A stretch of DNA of 64,000 bases from the NCBI RefSeq assembly GCF_036711975.1, contig NC_091966.1:27287501-27351500 (forward strand). The letters are read 5' to 3'. Below, in pieces: positions 37,501 to 46,294 of this stretch. The position numbers and the translations under genes are program-made. The number at the start of each line of letters is the position of its first letter. Positions within the stretch are counted from its first letter, which is position 1. This DNA is from Onthophagus taurus. Taxonomy: Eukaryota; Arthropoda; Insecta; Coleoptera; Scarabaeidae. A model generated the notes under the pieces. That model searched no databases, was not told the origin of the DNA, and was given only the letters and a program-made list of their open reading frames with translations.

Positions 37501-37692
37501 CATAGACAATGATTATCAACTTCTTTTCGGTCCGATAAGATTAATCACAACATTTTATAACCGTTAAAATAACATGTGAAATTAATTTTATTAATAAAAA
37601 TTTAACTTACAATCCTCTTTTTCAGAATCAACAAGTTGTAGCACCGCATTTCGAAGGGCATCCACCTTCTCCTGGGGTACCTCTTCAGCCAT
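22026..37692 (-). CDS. MOSPD2: MOSPD2, CRAL-TRIO plus MSP-domain tail-anchored ER protein (long isoform)
   Basis: Exons on the minus strand: 37692-37611, 37344-37201, 37142-36965, 36914-36751, 36518-36316, 25290-25224, 22840-22707, 22636-22439 and 22352-22026. All junctions are GT-AG and in phase, giving 498 residues (vertebrate MOSPD2 is about 518). Domains: a CRAL-TRIO lipid-binding domain (about 28-235; YWLERLERQENGKALTIFFDL, DMDFV-like block, YYPWFLN), a linker, an MSP/VAP-type domain (about 289-404; LSINPSNVITF, KTTSPEKFRVRPSSG, RDKFLL, ending RLRC), a predicted coiled coil, and one C-terminal membrane segment (about 455-475) with a 23-residue tail. Known role of the family: an ER protein that binds FFAT motifs of lipid-transfer proteins at membrane contact sites. 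A further ATG (MYRT) lies 12 bp upstream in frame. The 11-kb intron between 36316 and 25290 is full of transposon relics; joining across it is inferred from phase and homology. Confidence 0.85.
22841..25223. other. MOSPD2 intron between common exons (2.4 kb)
   Basis: No nested gene recognised. The overlapping frames at 23303-23602 and 23385-23570 give no identifiable domain. The one clear structure is the hairpin at 24468-24519. Confidence 0.6.
24468..24519. repeat. Perfect 20-bp inverted repeat with 12-bp loop
   Basis: AAAGAAGTCCAGCGGAATCA (24468-24487) is followed by a 12-base loop and the exact inverse (24500-24519). It lies in a MOSPD2 intron, so the transcript would fold into a 20-bp hairpin. 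The arms are markedly more GC-rich than the flanks. A related string, AGTCCAGCTGAATG, occurs 180 bp upstream near 24291. Confidence 0.8.
25581..25880 (-). promoter_or_regulatory. CpG-dense internal promoter candidate for the short MOSPD2 isoform
   Basis: From about 25620 to 25860 the sequence is dense in CG dinucleotides (for example GACGACGTCGCCCGG and GGCAGCGGCGCCC), in contrast with the AT-rich flanks. It lies just upstream, on the minus strand, of the MTAHK start codon. The open frames inside it on both strands are by-products of GC richness. The promoter role is inference. Confidence 0.5.
25881..27289. other. MOSPD2 long intron, AT-rich part without features
   Basis: No coding or structural signal was found in this AT-rich segment. 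Confidence 0.5.
27290..27560 (+). pseudogene. Non-LTR (RTE-like) retrotransposon 3'-end relic
   Basis: Plus-strand frames with stops read LRTTEMRNLIISYTSRNRQQCEDIRNICGIEDIIRW in pieces, followed by RKRKWG.HVDRITEDQLGKI. The DI.RW..RKR.W..HVDRM pattern is typical of the end of RTE-type and related endonuclease/reverse-transcriptase polyproteins. Only the last 90 or so codons remain. Confidence 0.65.
27650..28880 (+). pseudogene. Three tandem hAT-type transposase fragments (GTF2IRD2/SCAND3-like)
   Basis: The middle copy (28173-28382) is open: MQEKGKNIFTNTDKTIAFRR, then LQIWKRKVLEDNF and ETLPIIVECITDLEEK, followed by FPSVNNTIHSEI. This matches the region of GTF2IRD2/ZBED/SCAND3-type hAT transposases with LN..LQGKG..I..M.D.I.AF..KL.LW. 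Copy one (about 27700-28080) and copy three (about 28600-28860) carry the same landmarks with stops (ATGCAAGAAAAAG at 27779 and 28183, 405 bp apart; CACTTNCGATAATAGTTGAA at about 28326 and 28778). The order suggests tandem duplication of one fragment rather than three insertions. Confidence 0.65.
28881..29060 (+). repeat. Inverted-repeat unit around a hammerhead-like core
   Basis: A 33-bp sequence at 28888-28920 (ATTGAACTAAAACTAGAACT...) returns inverted at 29023-29055 with one mismatch. Between them is a palindrome, CGAAGT-GA-ACTTCG, and the string at 28953-28986: CTGAAGA, a weak TGC/GCA stem, CGAAACGTC. CTGANGA plus CGAAAC are the two conserved boxes of hammerhead ribozymes, which Penelope-like elements carry in their terminal repeats. 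An ORF runs through it by chance (28934-29137). The ribozyme reading is inference; the stem II pairing is poor. Confidence 0.5.
29430..29835 (-). pseudogene. Tc1/mariner-type transposase relic (C-terminal half)
   Basis: The minus-strand frame 29793-29611 reads FLEHTLLELLENIPFNI, VFQHGDTQAHYVLHCRKYL, NEQFPKGWP. Further on, LVDFSIWGDIKSLVY and a C-terminal helix region follow. The FQ.GD..AH and WP..S.DLT..DF..WG..KS.VY pattern is the second and third catalytic region of an insect Tc1/mariner-superfamily (IS630-like) transposase. The N-terminal half is missing and stops interrupt it. Related relics lie at 39.8 and 57.9 kb. Confidence 0.7.
29836..33179. other. MOSPD2 long intron, unassigned 3.3 kb
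   Basis: AT-rich DNA with no recognised domain. Frames at 31380-31571, 31611-31835 and 32587-32847 show no motif and no coding bias. The only marked structure is the palindrome at 32212-32243. Confidence 0.5.
32212..32243. repeat. Perfect 14-bp-arm palindrome, TGTA loop
   Basis: ACATGTAAGATATA, loop TGTA, TATATCTTACATGT. The arms are perfect. No associated gene; it is AT-rich and could be chance or a cruciform-prone site. Confidence 0.75.
33180..34520 (+). pseudogene. CR1/Jockey-like non-LTR retrotransposon relic
   Basis: Plus-strand pieces in order: a coiled-coil-like ORF1/ORF junction near 33190-33350 (EIEAEERTNSQ; KHEINERDQKLES), then VYFCDEFTKYSQELLKTTKE (33520-33580), then endonuclease-like VRKHSHMSLYNQII, and a reverse-transcriptase segment near 34120-34230 (HGFI.SKSTQTAEICLYYLA, LDIFLD). 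The order fits a Jockey/CR1-type element. Many stops and frameshifts make it an old copy. Confidence 0.55.
34540..35460 (-). pseudogene. RTE-like non-LTR reverse-transcriptase relic
   Basis: The minus strand reads DDQIVIAQDCLDLEYTTRKL (the catalytic FADDQ block, here with SDDQ), IEEYDMWGFKVNLEKYGVC, then after a gap IIKGIISYGSEVW. These are the fingers-palm and thumb landmarks of insect RTE-type and related endonuclease/reverse-transcriptases (FADDQ.VIA...DL.Y..RKL.EEY..WG...N..KT). The 141-codon plus-strand frame at 34547-34972 is antisense to this relic. Stops and a frameshift show it is dead. Confidence 0.75.
35461..36315. other. MOSPD2 long intron, distal end, nothing recognised
   Basis: AT-rich; no coding, repeat or hairpin signal stands out. 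The donor of the last CRAL-TRIO exon (GTAAGC, read from 36315) marks its boundary. Confidence 0.5.
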
Positions 37693-38402
37693 AGTTCTAT
37701 ACATTTTTCGAAAGAAAAAAAAATTAGTTCTGTACTGATAAGGAACAAAGTGAAAAGTAACAAAGTTAATAACGGTTAACTTACAATAATTATACAGGTT
37801 GATTTGCAACTTTGGGATGAAATAATTGTTAATTAAAAAAAATCAAAGTCCACAGCACTCAGCCTTCGAAAACTAACTGGACAAAAAACATGCAATTGCA
37901 AACGTCAAAAAACCTTCACGGATTCATCTTAAACAAATAATTATGTGAGGGCGCCACTGTATTTGTAAACAAACCCAATTGAAATAATTAATTAATTGAT
38001 TTAGCCGTTTGTAATTATCAATAAAACTCATTTCAATTGTAATTAAGCGTTTTTTACTTAAATTAAGGTAGATATTAATAATAAGTAAAGTGTTATAGCG
38101 ATTAAAAATTTAAATTTTTAAAATTCTTTTAACCCCATCTATTTCGAAAAATTTAAAACTTAATCGTTTTATAATATTTACTTTCTTCAATTATTCAAAT
38201 TCATTATAATCATAAATTGCATTAAATTTTAGTAATAAATAAATTAACTTAAAAATTTTTCGTAAAAAAATAAAACAATTTTATCTTATAATAAGTTATA
38301 ATTTTAAATTGCATTAAGCGCCATCTATCACACAACAAAGTAACAATTATTATCTGTCATTGATTATTTTTAAATATTTACTATTTTTTGCCTCTAATTA
38401 AA
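37693..38402. promoter_or_regulatory. Divergent promoter interval, MOSPD2 / mRpS2
   Basis: 710 bp separate the start codons of MOSPD2 (minus) and mRpS2 (plus), and no other gene fits. This head-to-head arrangement suggests a shared promoter region. Both 5' UTRs lie here. No clear TATA box or CpG island is seen, only AT-rich DNA with a slightly GC-richer core near 37900-37980. The regulatory role is inference. Confidence 0.5.
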
Positions 38403-39203
38403 ATGTTCACAACCAAAATGAACTCTTTAAGGCTATATTCAAGAGCAACGTTAAAAAATTTGAGGTATTTTTCATCGCTACCAGAGCCGCAACAAGAAGC
38501 ACCAATAAGTGAGGTTATGTTCTACTTCTAACCTAAAAAGTACAACAATTTTTCTTTTTTAGTTAAATCTCGGGATGTGAACGAAGTTTTAACACACAAA
38601 GACTATTTTAAAGTACATAATTTATTCACCGTTGAGGATCTTTTTAAAGCCCGTGTTCAGTATGGCCATAAAGAGGGTTCGTTAAACGAACACATGTTAC
38701 CATACATTTATGGGAGTCGTTTAGGACACACAATCTTCGACTTGGATATTACAGCAGAGCATTTAAGAAGCGCTTTAAATTTTGCCGCTCATATTGCTTA
38801 TAGAGATGGTTTAATCCTCTTTTTCTATCGAGGAGCACAAAATGCCCATTTAGTTGAAAAAACTGCTATGGAATGTGGAGAGTTTGCTCATACTAGGTTT
38901 TGGAAAGGTGGTATATTTACTAATGCTGATAAACAATTTGGGGAAGTGACTAGGTTACCAGATTTGTGTATATTCTTTAATACTTTGAATAATATTTTGA
39001 CCCAACATACAGCAGTGAGAGATTCAGCTAAAATGGGTATTGCGACAATTGGAATTGTGGATTCTAATTGTAATCCTAATTTAATTGCTTATCCAGTTCC
39101 TGGTAATGATGATTCTAGTGTATCTATTGAGTTTTACTGTAAGGTATTTAAAAATGCTATTTTAAGAGGGAAAGAAAAGAGAAAGGAACATTTTGGTGGT
39201 TGA
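38403..39203 (+). CDS. mRpS2: Mitochondrial ribosomal protein S2 (uS2m)
   Basis: Two exons, 38403-38508 and 38563-39203, are joined across a 54-bp GT-AG intron in matching phase, giving 248 residues. The protein is a component of the small mitochondrial ribosomal subunit. Residues 1-30 (FTTKMNSLRLYSRATLKNL...) are basic and hydroxylated with no acidic residue, as in a mitochondrial targeting peptide. The S2 fold follows: HLFTVEDLFKARVQYGHKEG-like segment, LPYIYGSRLGHTIFDLD, FFYRGAQNAHLVEKTA, FTNADKQFGEVTRLPDLCIF, and IATIGIVDSNCNPNLIAYPV-type C-terminal block, which are standard S2 landmarks. A second ATG at 38418 could also start translation. AATAAA at 39301-39306 is the likely polyadenylation signal. 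Confidence 0.95.
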
Positions 39204-39309
39204 TTAGGAATAGGTTTAGAATACTTTAATTATAATTTAAAAAATGCTTTTAACATTTATTGTAACAAATTAATTGTAATACAATTCAAAAATATTAGGT
39301 AATAAAACA

Positions 39310-39779
39310 GAAAAGTTGATTTTTCAATGTAACATTTTTAAAACAGAAAAGAAAAACTACCATTGGATTTAAGGCAGTAGCAAAACTACATACTACTCCA
39401 TCACCATTTTAACTACTTATTGCATTTTGTCCTGTAAATAGAATCAAATTACACCACCAATTCCCACTTATTTAAATGACTCACACAAAACTTAGCAAAC
39501 AATAGAAAAACATGGATTAAGTATATATCACAGTAATATGTAATGTAGTATAATGTGTGTAACAACCACAAAAAGCATATCTAATACAGTTAAGCAAATA
39601 ATTGCACAAAAAGGATTGAATAAAGAACACATAAAGCAAACAAATCAGAAAAATTCTTTATATACAAAAAGAAATTAAATGTTTGGAAACAATTTGAAAT
39701 ATAGTTGAATACAATGTCTTAACTTAATATGTGCGAAAATGTTTTAAAAGGCTATATTTTTAAAACTATTACACTTACA
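39310..39779. other. mRpS2 3' flank, nothing recognised
   Basis: AT-rich and without coding signal. Confidence 0.5.
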
Positions 39780-40010
39780 AACATGAATGAAACATCAAAA
39801 TAACCGGAAACTAGCATGTAAGCAAGATCTTTAATGTGCCACAAAGAAAGAAATCACAGGGTGTTAACTCAGGTGACCTAGGCGGCCAAGGAAATAAAGG
39901 TAGGTCATTCGCACCAACACTGCCACTCCAAAAATATAGAAAGGAAATACTTATAGATAGTGATCTCAAGCTGTCACCAGTCTTACCAAGTTGTGATTTT
40001 GCGATTATTT
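39780..40010 (-). pseudogene. Tc1/mariner-type transposase fragment
   Basis: From 39888 to 39838 the minus strand reads WPPRSPELTPCDFFLCGT. This is the third-catalytic-residue block of insect IS630/Tc1/mariner transposases (WPPRSPDLTP.DFFLWG), with Glu in place of the usual Asp in SPD. Only the neighbourhood of this block is recognisable. Confidence 0.65.
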
Positions 40011-40559
40011 TGATATATATAATCGTTATGTCTGTAGGTGTAATAGTTTTAAGTATATAGCATGATGAGTATATAGTAGGTAATCTTTGTAGTAACTCTG
40101 TATTTTAATTTAAATCCTTGATTTTATTAAATATTTTAAAAAGAAATCTTATCAAATTAAACTGTCAGTTATTACCACTATTTCTTAATGATATACTTTT
40201 GGCTTAAAGAAATACAAAAATCATCTTTTAATTCCTATCAATAATGTCAGTATTTTTTAACTATTCCTTTTCTTCTAAGACCGGTTAACTTAGTGATTAC
40301 CAAAATATGCAGTAAAATATGAAGTATTACATACTCTTCATAATAAGGGGTTACCAGTAATAAATGTCTGTTTTTGCGCTTTTTTTAAATTTTCTTTTGC
40401 CACATATGAAGAACATATCCTGAGTTTTATTAAAATGAATAAAAGTGAGTGAGAAACGCCGTTTTGTAGTGACTTGTGACATCAGTTATGGATCGAGTTT
40501 GGCATATAGTCATTTTTTAGAAAATAATAAATGAAGTGGCCTAAAAGATAATTAAAATG

Positions 40560-41530
40560 TTGCAATACCCTGTTGATTGTTTATGTTTATTATTGTTTAC
40601 CGGCTGACTCATATATGTGTGACGGAGAAACCAACAGGAAGGACATCACCACGACGATCCAAGAGATGGGCCCAGAGTTGGTTATCCTCGTTTACAGAAT
40701 GAAAATAGACAGAACGAAGAAGAAGAAGTCTACAACAGCTAAAGGTTTTAAAACAATTGCAATTCTGATTGACATTGTTTTTTTCATAGTGTTATTGTGC
40801 ATTGTTGTAATAATATGAACATCTCTGTCGTCACGCCTTTTTATTGCACGAAGAGTATTGGCAGATAAAGTTTTTGTGGTTCCTTTTTGAAGTTTTGTAT
40901 TGAATTTAGACATATACATTCTGTTAGACTTAGCAGTGCTACAATTTACTTTCTTCTCATGCAAACATTTGTGTTAATAATTTGTGTTACAGTTATCAGT
41001 ATATAAATTGTGGACCTTCGCCGCAATATGCTTCTATCAGCGTCATCACTATATTTTCGGATTTTTCTATAGCTTTATGAAAAGCATTTACTTCTGTTGA
41101 TACTCTGGTATAAATGATCAAATTTAAAATGTAGCAAGCTTCATAGTCTAGTATTTCGAATAATTTTATACCAAAGCGATGTCCTTTGACAGTATGTACT
41201 GACGAAATGTGATTCTTCATTTGAAAAGTATCTGGAAGTCTCATCAATGAGCAAAGATTGAAATTGATAAAAGCTTTGTTTGAAAGTAATTTTGAAGTCG
41301 TAACAATAAGTCGTATTTTGTATAGCTTAATTCACAACAAATCTGTAAATCTACTACGTCCAATACATTATAGGAAAATTAGTGTTTCAATAATAAAGTG
41401 TCTGGACCAATAATATTTTATACGTTGCTTTTTGATTTGTGGCATAAATAGGGATAATCATAGATCTGACCGAATTTTCACTAAGTAGATAAGCCTAAAA
41501 GTGTTTGTGATAAAGTGCTCAAAGATTTCT
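40560..41530 (-). pseudogene. piggyBac-type transposase relic
   Basis: The minus strand reads KGHRFGIKLFEILDYEACYI, LNLIIYTRVSTEV (41190-41090), the block before and around the first catalytic Asp of piggyBac transposases (KPHRFGIK.....T.Y...F.VYTG..TE). Downstream on the same strand, ANTLRAIKRRDDRDVHIITT followed by MHNNTM (40850-40790) matches the KW.D.RDV..LST.H block. Upstream, SIDET-like (LLIDETSRYF) is in register. Several frameshifts occur. It covers a different part of the protein from the relic at 19.1 kb. Confidence 0.75.
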
Positions 41531-43489
41531 AAAGGATCTCCTTGCGACAAATTGCTCCTGAAATTATATCCTATATTTGTGCCGTCAAAATTATGAAAAA
41601 TGGGAGTAAAATTGTTGCTTGTCCAATTAGAATTATCATCCGAATGTTATCCTCAGTGTCACCCGACAATTTGTCCTTAGTGTCAAACCATATGAACGCA
41701 AACGTGTGGTTTTGGTCCCTACACGTGTGTCTACGATATTGCATGTAAGTACAGCTTAAGGGTGAGAAACTTTTACCCTACTAAAATGATACTTAAATAA
41801 GTAAATTAATACTTAATAAAGTTTCGATATGATTTAATCGATGACACTCTTTTGTGCACTTTTATGCAATAAAATCTTTGTTAAGAATTAACTTTTCAAT
41901 TCCGCGACACCGGGATCATATGATATGATATGGTATTGCGAATTGGCTTCAAGATTGTCTCTAGCACAGTCCCATCCATTTACAATGTATTAATATTAAG
42001 CATTAACTTTTGAAATGCAATGTATGATATGCAACTGAAAATGTTAAAAAATGAAAAGATAATGTTCAAAATAAAAGCGACTAAAGCACGTCGTATTCTA
42101 CGTTGTAGTACATTTATTCAGGTAGCAAACTAATTTGCCACTACATAAAATGGAATAAAAGTGTATATGGAGAATTATGGCCTTCCCAAAGCTAAGTTGC
42201 GTTGTTGCGAAACTTTGAAGTCAATCTGTTTTCAAAAGTCAATGTGTAGGTATGCCATAATAATCAGCGTTGGTCCATTAAAACGTTCAATAGGAGAATA
42301 TGGAGTTATTTTATAAAATACTGAGCATTTCTCAGAAAATAATACGTTTCAGTCATTTTGAACTCTAACATTAAAATCTAATATTATGCTATGAATTTTT
42401 TCTCTTCCCTAAAAACGATTACAGTGTGCAGTAACCTAATTTAGCCGACAATATGGATCCATTTCCTGAATAGCAATGTATTATTAGATATTGTAATGAA
42501 AAATATAAAAACGTATCTATGTAGTTACAGTACAATGATAAAACTATGAAGAATATTAGTGCTTTGCATAAGAAGCTCCCACAACAGGTATTTTGTAAAA
42601 ATAGATTTTACATTTCAAAATTGCTGTGGCATGTTGTTATATACTAGTCGATACTATACTTATACGTGTCCAACACTACCAGCCCATAACTACAGCACTA
42701 GCAAAAGTAGTACTAGCTCAATCTAAAACTATCACATTGAATTTGAAATATTGTTCAGTATTTCTTCTGGATCTACTGCAAAGAATAATGAAAACCTTGG
42801 AATGGAAAACTGTTATTAAGACTTGTCAAAGCTTGCTGATGATATTTTCAACACGATTAAATGTGACTTGTTTTCTCGGGATTAATTATTTAAAAAGACC
42901 TAATAATCACGCCACAATATGACTATTTAACAACGTTGTTCAAAAAATTTGTTTATGTTGCAGTACTCCATTGAGGTTGGGATAGAAAACAAATAATTAC
43001 ATGATATTAACATAAAAAAAAAGTACAAGACGCTAATAAATGTGTAAAATATCTTCAATTTAAAGCAGAAATCATTAACGGGAGAATGATAGCTTTACCA
43101 TTATTTTTGCATACAGGTACACAAGTCGTATAAAGGTAATCTTGTTGTATTTGTTCATTTGAAAGTAGTGGGCAACATGACTACTAAGGTATTGCTTGTT
43201 ATGGAAATAATAACAATGATCAAAATCGAGTGAATCAAGCATCGTTTTAAAAAAATTGTTGAAGAAGGATGTTAATGAGACATTCACTTAGAAAAACATG
43301 AAAACATATTTGCTGCAGATCGAAACTGATATCTCAATTCAAGACCAAGTAAGTATATCAATGAATTTCATCCAGTAATGTTATGCTAACGATCTATCTA
43401 AACATGTAATCTTGTTGGAAATAATTTTCAGAAAAATATCCATGAATTATCTGACCTGTCTAAAACAAAGACACAAGTGATAGCAGTTC
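41531..43489. other. Intergenic, unassigned 2 kb
   Basis: Frames at 41542-41748, 42626-42922 and 43075-43287 give no recognisable motif. They may be further transposon debris (the first continues upstream of the piggyBac relic), but this cannot be supported. Confidence 0.45.
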
Positions 43490-43712
43490 GATAATCAGTT
43501 TCTGGTTGATATGATATTAATTGTAGAGCCTCGACAGTAAGTGACTCGGCTTAATCGAATAAAATCATATATTTCCCACATTAATTAAAACCGAGCCCCC
43601 TTTCGACCGAGACGCAGCAATGTGATGATCAGTTTCGAGTTGATATGATATTAATTGTAGAACCTCAGACTCAAGTGACCTTGGCTTAATCGGGTAAAAT
43701 TATATATTTTCA
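43490..43712. repeat. Direct repeat, two copies of about 89 bp, 133-bp period
   Basis: GATAATCAGTTTCTGGTTGA (43490) and GATGATCAGTTTCGAGTTGA (43623) begin two copies that both continue with TATGATATTAATTGTAGA, CTTAATCG and AAAAT.ATATATTT. The spacer (43579-43622) carries an AAACCGAGCCCCC stretch. No coding content. Confidence 0.7.
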
Positions 43713-44039
43713 TCGCGAACTGATTGTAAGTTCATATTTTATAGGATATAAAGTGCTATTAAAAGTTAATATAAAATTATTCTTAAAAAATGGCCTCTTG
43801 CTTTATCTTAAGGTGAGGTACAGCGACTTGAAATAGTTTAGGAATCACTTAGTTAACTCAAAAAAGTTAAGTCAAAAGTTTTTAACAATTAGTTCGGAAA
43901 TTTTCAAATCACAGACATAAAATACGTTCATTTTTAGAATATAAAAATTTATAATATAACGAAAAAAATTATTTCCAAACTTTTAAAAACAAACAAAAAG
44001 TGTTAAAAGATAAAAATAAATAATTATATGGTGTTGTTT

Positions 44040-45325
44040 TCAAATGGTTTCTACCTCTCTAAGAACCGTTGTATCTCTGCTATCTCGCAATTTGAATAAA
44101 GTCTCCGGCCCCAAAATCCTCAAACCCCTAAGAAAGAAGAAGAAAATGTTAAAAAACTATTTATATTATTAATTTCTTGTGTAATAGTAAACGAGAACTT
44201 TTTGTGTGTACCATTTAAAGATGTTTGGCATATATACAGCGACGTAAAGGAAAGTAATTAAAGGTTGAATCGCAATCCATGCTTCTTCTTGTTTATTTGC
44301 TAAAGCGATCGCACAAAGTTCTCCGCAACGTTGTCCAGTCATTCTTTTATCAGTTGGTTGAACAGTTTCACTATAATTCTATGAAAAATTTTGATTATAA
44401 GGGAATTAAAAAATATGATTGTTTTTAAACAAATACCTCTCCTTCTTTTTCAGTAAAGCAATTTTGTAAAAAATTGGTGAAAGTTGGTCCTGGACATAAC
44501 AAAGTAACAAACAGTCTTTTTCCAATTTTCTCAGTCCTCAAGCAATTAAAATATCCCTAAAAAGATTTATATTAAAAATAAATCGTTTTTTTTTATTTAA
44601 TTTATAAATACATGTATAGCATATTTTGATCCAGTATAAGTCCCTGAAAATGGAACTCCCATAACACCAGCTAAACTGGAAGTAACAGCAATGTGTCCTT
44701 CTCCCCTTTGATTAAAATGTTCCATTGCAACTCGACTCAAATGGATTACGCTGAAGACGTTTAAATCAAACATTTGTTTATCAACTTCCATGGAAATGTT
44801 CTCCCACATCGCTCTTTGAGATCTCCCAGCGTTATTTACTAAGATATCAACACCGCCAAAATGTCTTACAGCGTGATCAAAGTGTTTTTTATGAAATTGA
44901 ATATCAACCATGTCCATTACGAGAACTAAGATATCGTTACTTGATAAGGACCCATTTGATATTTCTTTGAAAAGAACAATAAGAAAAATTATTAATAAAT
45001 ATTTTAAGATATTTTTGATGAATCCATAAAACTAATAATATTAATTAAAATTCATACCAAGACATTCACGTTTAACTCTTTCCAACTCATCTTGTCTTCT
45101 AGCCGCTAACACTAACTTAACACCATTTTTAGCTAAACTTTTAGCTATATGTTCTCCAATCCCACTTGAAGCTCCGGTAACAAAAACGACTTTACCCCGT
45201 AAATGACTTATTGGTTTACCAAATTTTTCGTAAAATTTTAATTCCAAATCGGCGTCAAAAAACAACGTACACAAATAAATCAATCCGTAGATAATACAAC
45301 CAATACCGATTAAAGAAAAAAACAT
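44040..45325 (-). CDS. DHRS7-like short-chain dehydrogenase/reductase, membrane-anchored
   Basis: Five minus-strand exons: 45325-45058, 44964-44612, 44556-44437, 44378-44212 and 44127-44040. All are GT-AG and in phase, giving 331 residues (DHRS7 proteins are about 330-340). The N-terminal 23 residues form a hydrophobic signal anchor (SLIGIGCIIYGLIYLCTLFF), as in ER-membrane DHRS7. The Rossmann motif TGASSGIG is at residues 50-57 with AARR nearby, pointing to NADP(H) preference. NNAG is at 133-136 and the catalytic triad is Ser186, Tyr199 and Lys203 (YTGSK). The C-terminal region (KRMTGQRCGELCAIAL, FLYVAVYMPNIF) matches the DHRS7 branch. Family members reduce retinoids or steroids; the substrate here is unknown. 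I chose the start at 45325 as the only ATG before the anchor. Confidence 0.9.
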
Positions 45326-46294
45326 TTTCACTTAATTCCCGTTTTTTTATTTCACTAAATTTTAATTTACGTGGTCACGTTATGAGGATTTACGTTTGCG
45401 TCTAACCTCCAACTGCGCGTAGATATTTTTAAAAGCCGTTTATAATCAGGAGCAGGAGAGATAATGAAAAATTTTAAACTAAGAGGTCGGGTTTTGTATC
45501 CAAGTCGAGTATGTTTACTTTTGGATAGATTACACTGATGTTGTATTTTATAACTAAGTTTAGTGTGGTTGATTCGTGAATCGACTAAATTCACGATTGT
45601 GTTCGAAACGAGTACCGTTTTAAGAGATGTTGACCTCTTGTATTTGCGCTCTAAAGCGTGCCAGTAACCCTATTTTGGGCGTGTTAAATGAAAGGATCAA
45701 GATCAAGGTTGTTATATTGTATGGTTTTAAAATTGAAACGATTCTGGAGAAATAAAAAAAGGTTTGTTCCATGTAATGGAACTGTTTAATAGATGATAAT
45801 GAGGAATAAAAACATTCATTTCTCATTATTATGCCAAGGTTAAAGTGTTTTGGGTTTTGAAAAATGTATTGAGATGTCTAAAACGGATTTAAATTAATTG
45901 GAATTTAAAAAATATACAAAAACTGGATAATGGAGAATAGATAGCTATTTGAAACTAAAAAATATATTAAATTTAATTATTTCTTGAATAAAAATGAAAA
46001 AAATAATGAAATTTTACGAATTTATGAAAGGAATGATCTATGTACCAGTTCTCAGGCCCCTGAATTTATTTTTACTATTTTTAGCACTCTGGGTGTATAT
46101 GCACCCAGAAAATAGGTGGGATGAGTCGCTCATACAGGCTATCAAGATCATATGATAATTTAGAACATCGTTTGATAATTAGCTACGATTAAAAATGTAC
46201 TTAATTTCATTTAATATTTAATTTAAAAAAAATAATTTGAACTGGTTTTTCCTTTTTAAGTTCCAAAAATTGTCGTCTTTACTTATTTGTTCTA
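45326..46294. other. Intergenic and DHRS7-like promoter side
   Basis: No gene. A small hairpin, CTGGGTG-TATATG-CACCCAG, lies near 46088-46107. Frames at 45367-45826 have no recognisable content. Confidence 0.5.

Noticed and set aside
22026..37692. Treating the CRAL-TRIO block and the MSP block as two unrelated genes
   Set aside because: Phases match, both blocks align in order with the single MOSPD2 protein, they share a strand, and no stop or polyadenylation site clearly ends the first block. Kept as one gene, with the alternative stated.
42626..42922. 98-codon plus-strand frame
   Set aside because: Unremarkable composition, no motif, no splice context; cannot be distinguished from chance in AT-rich DNA.
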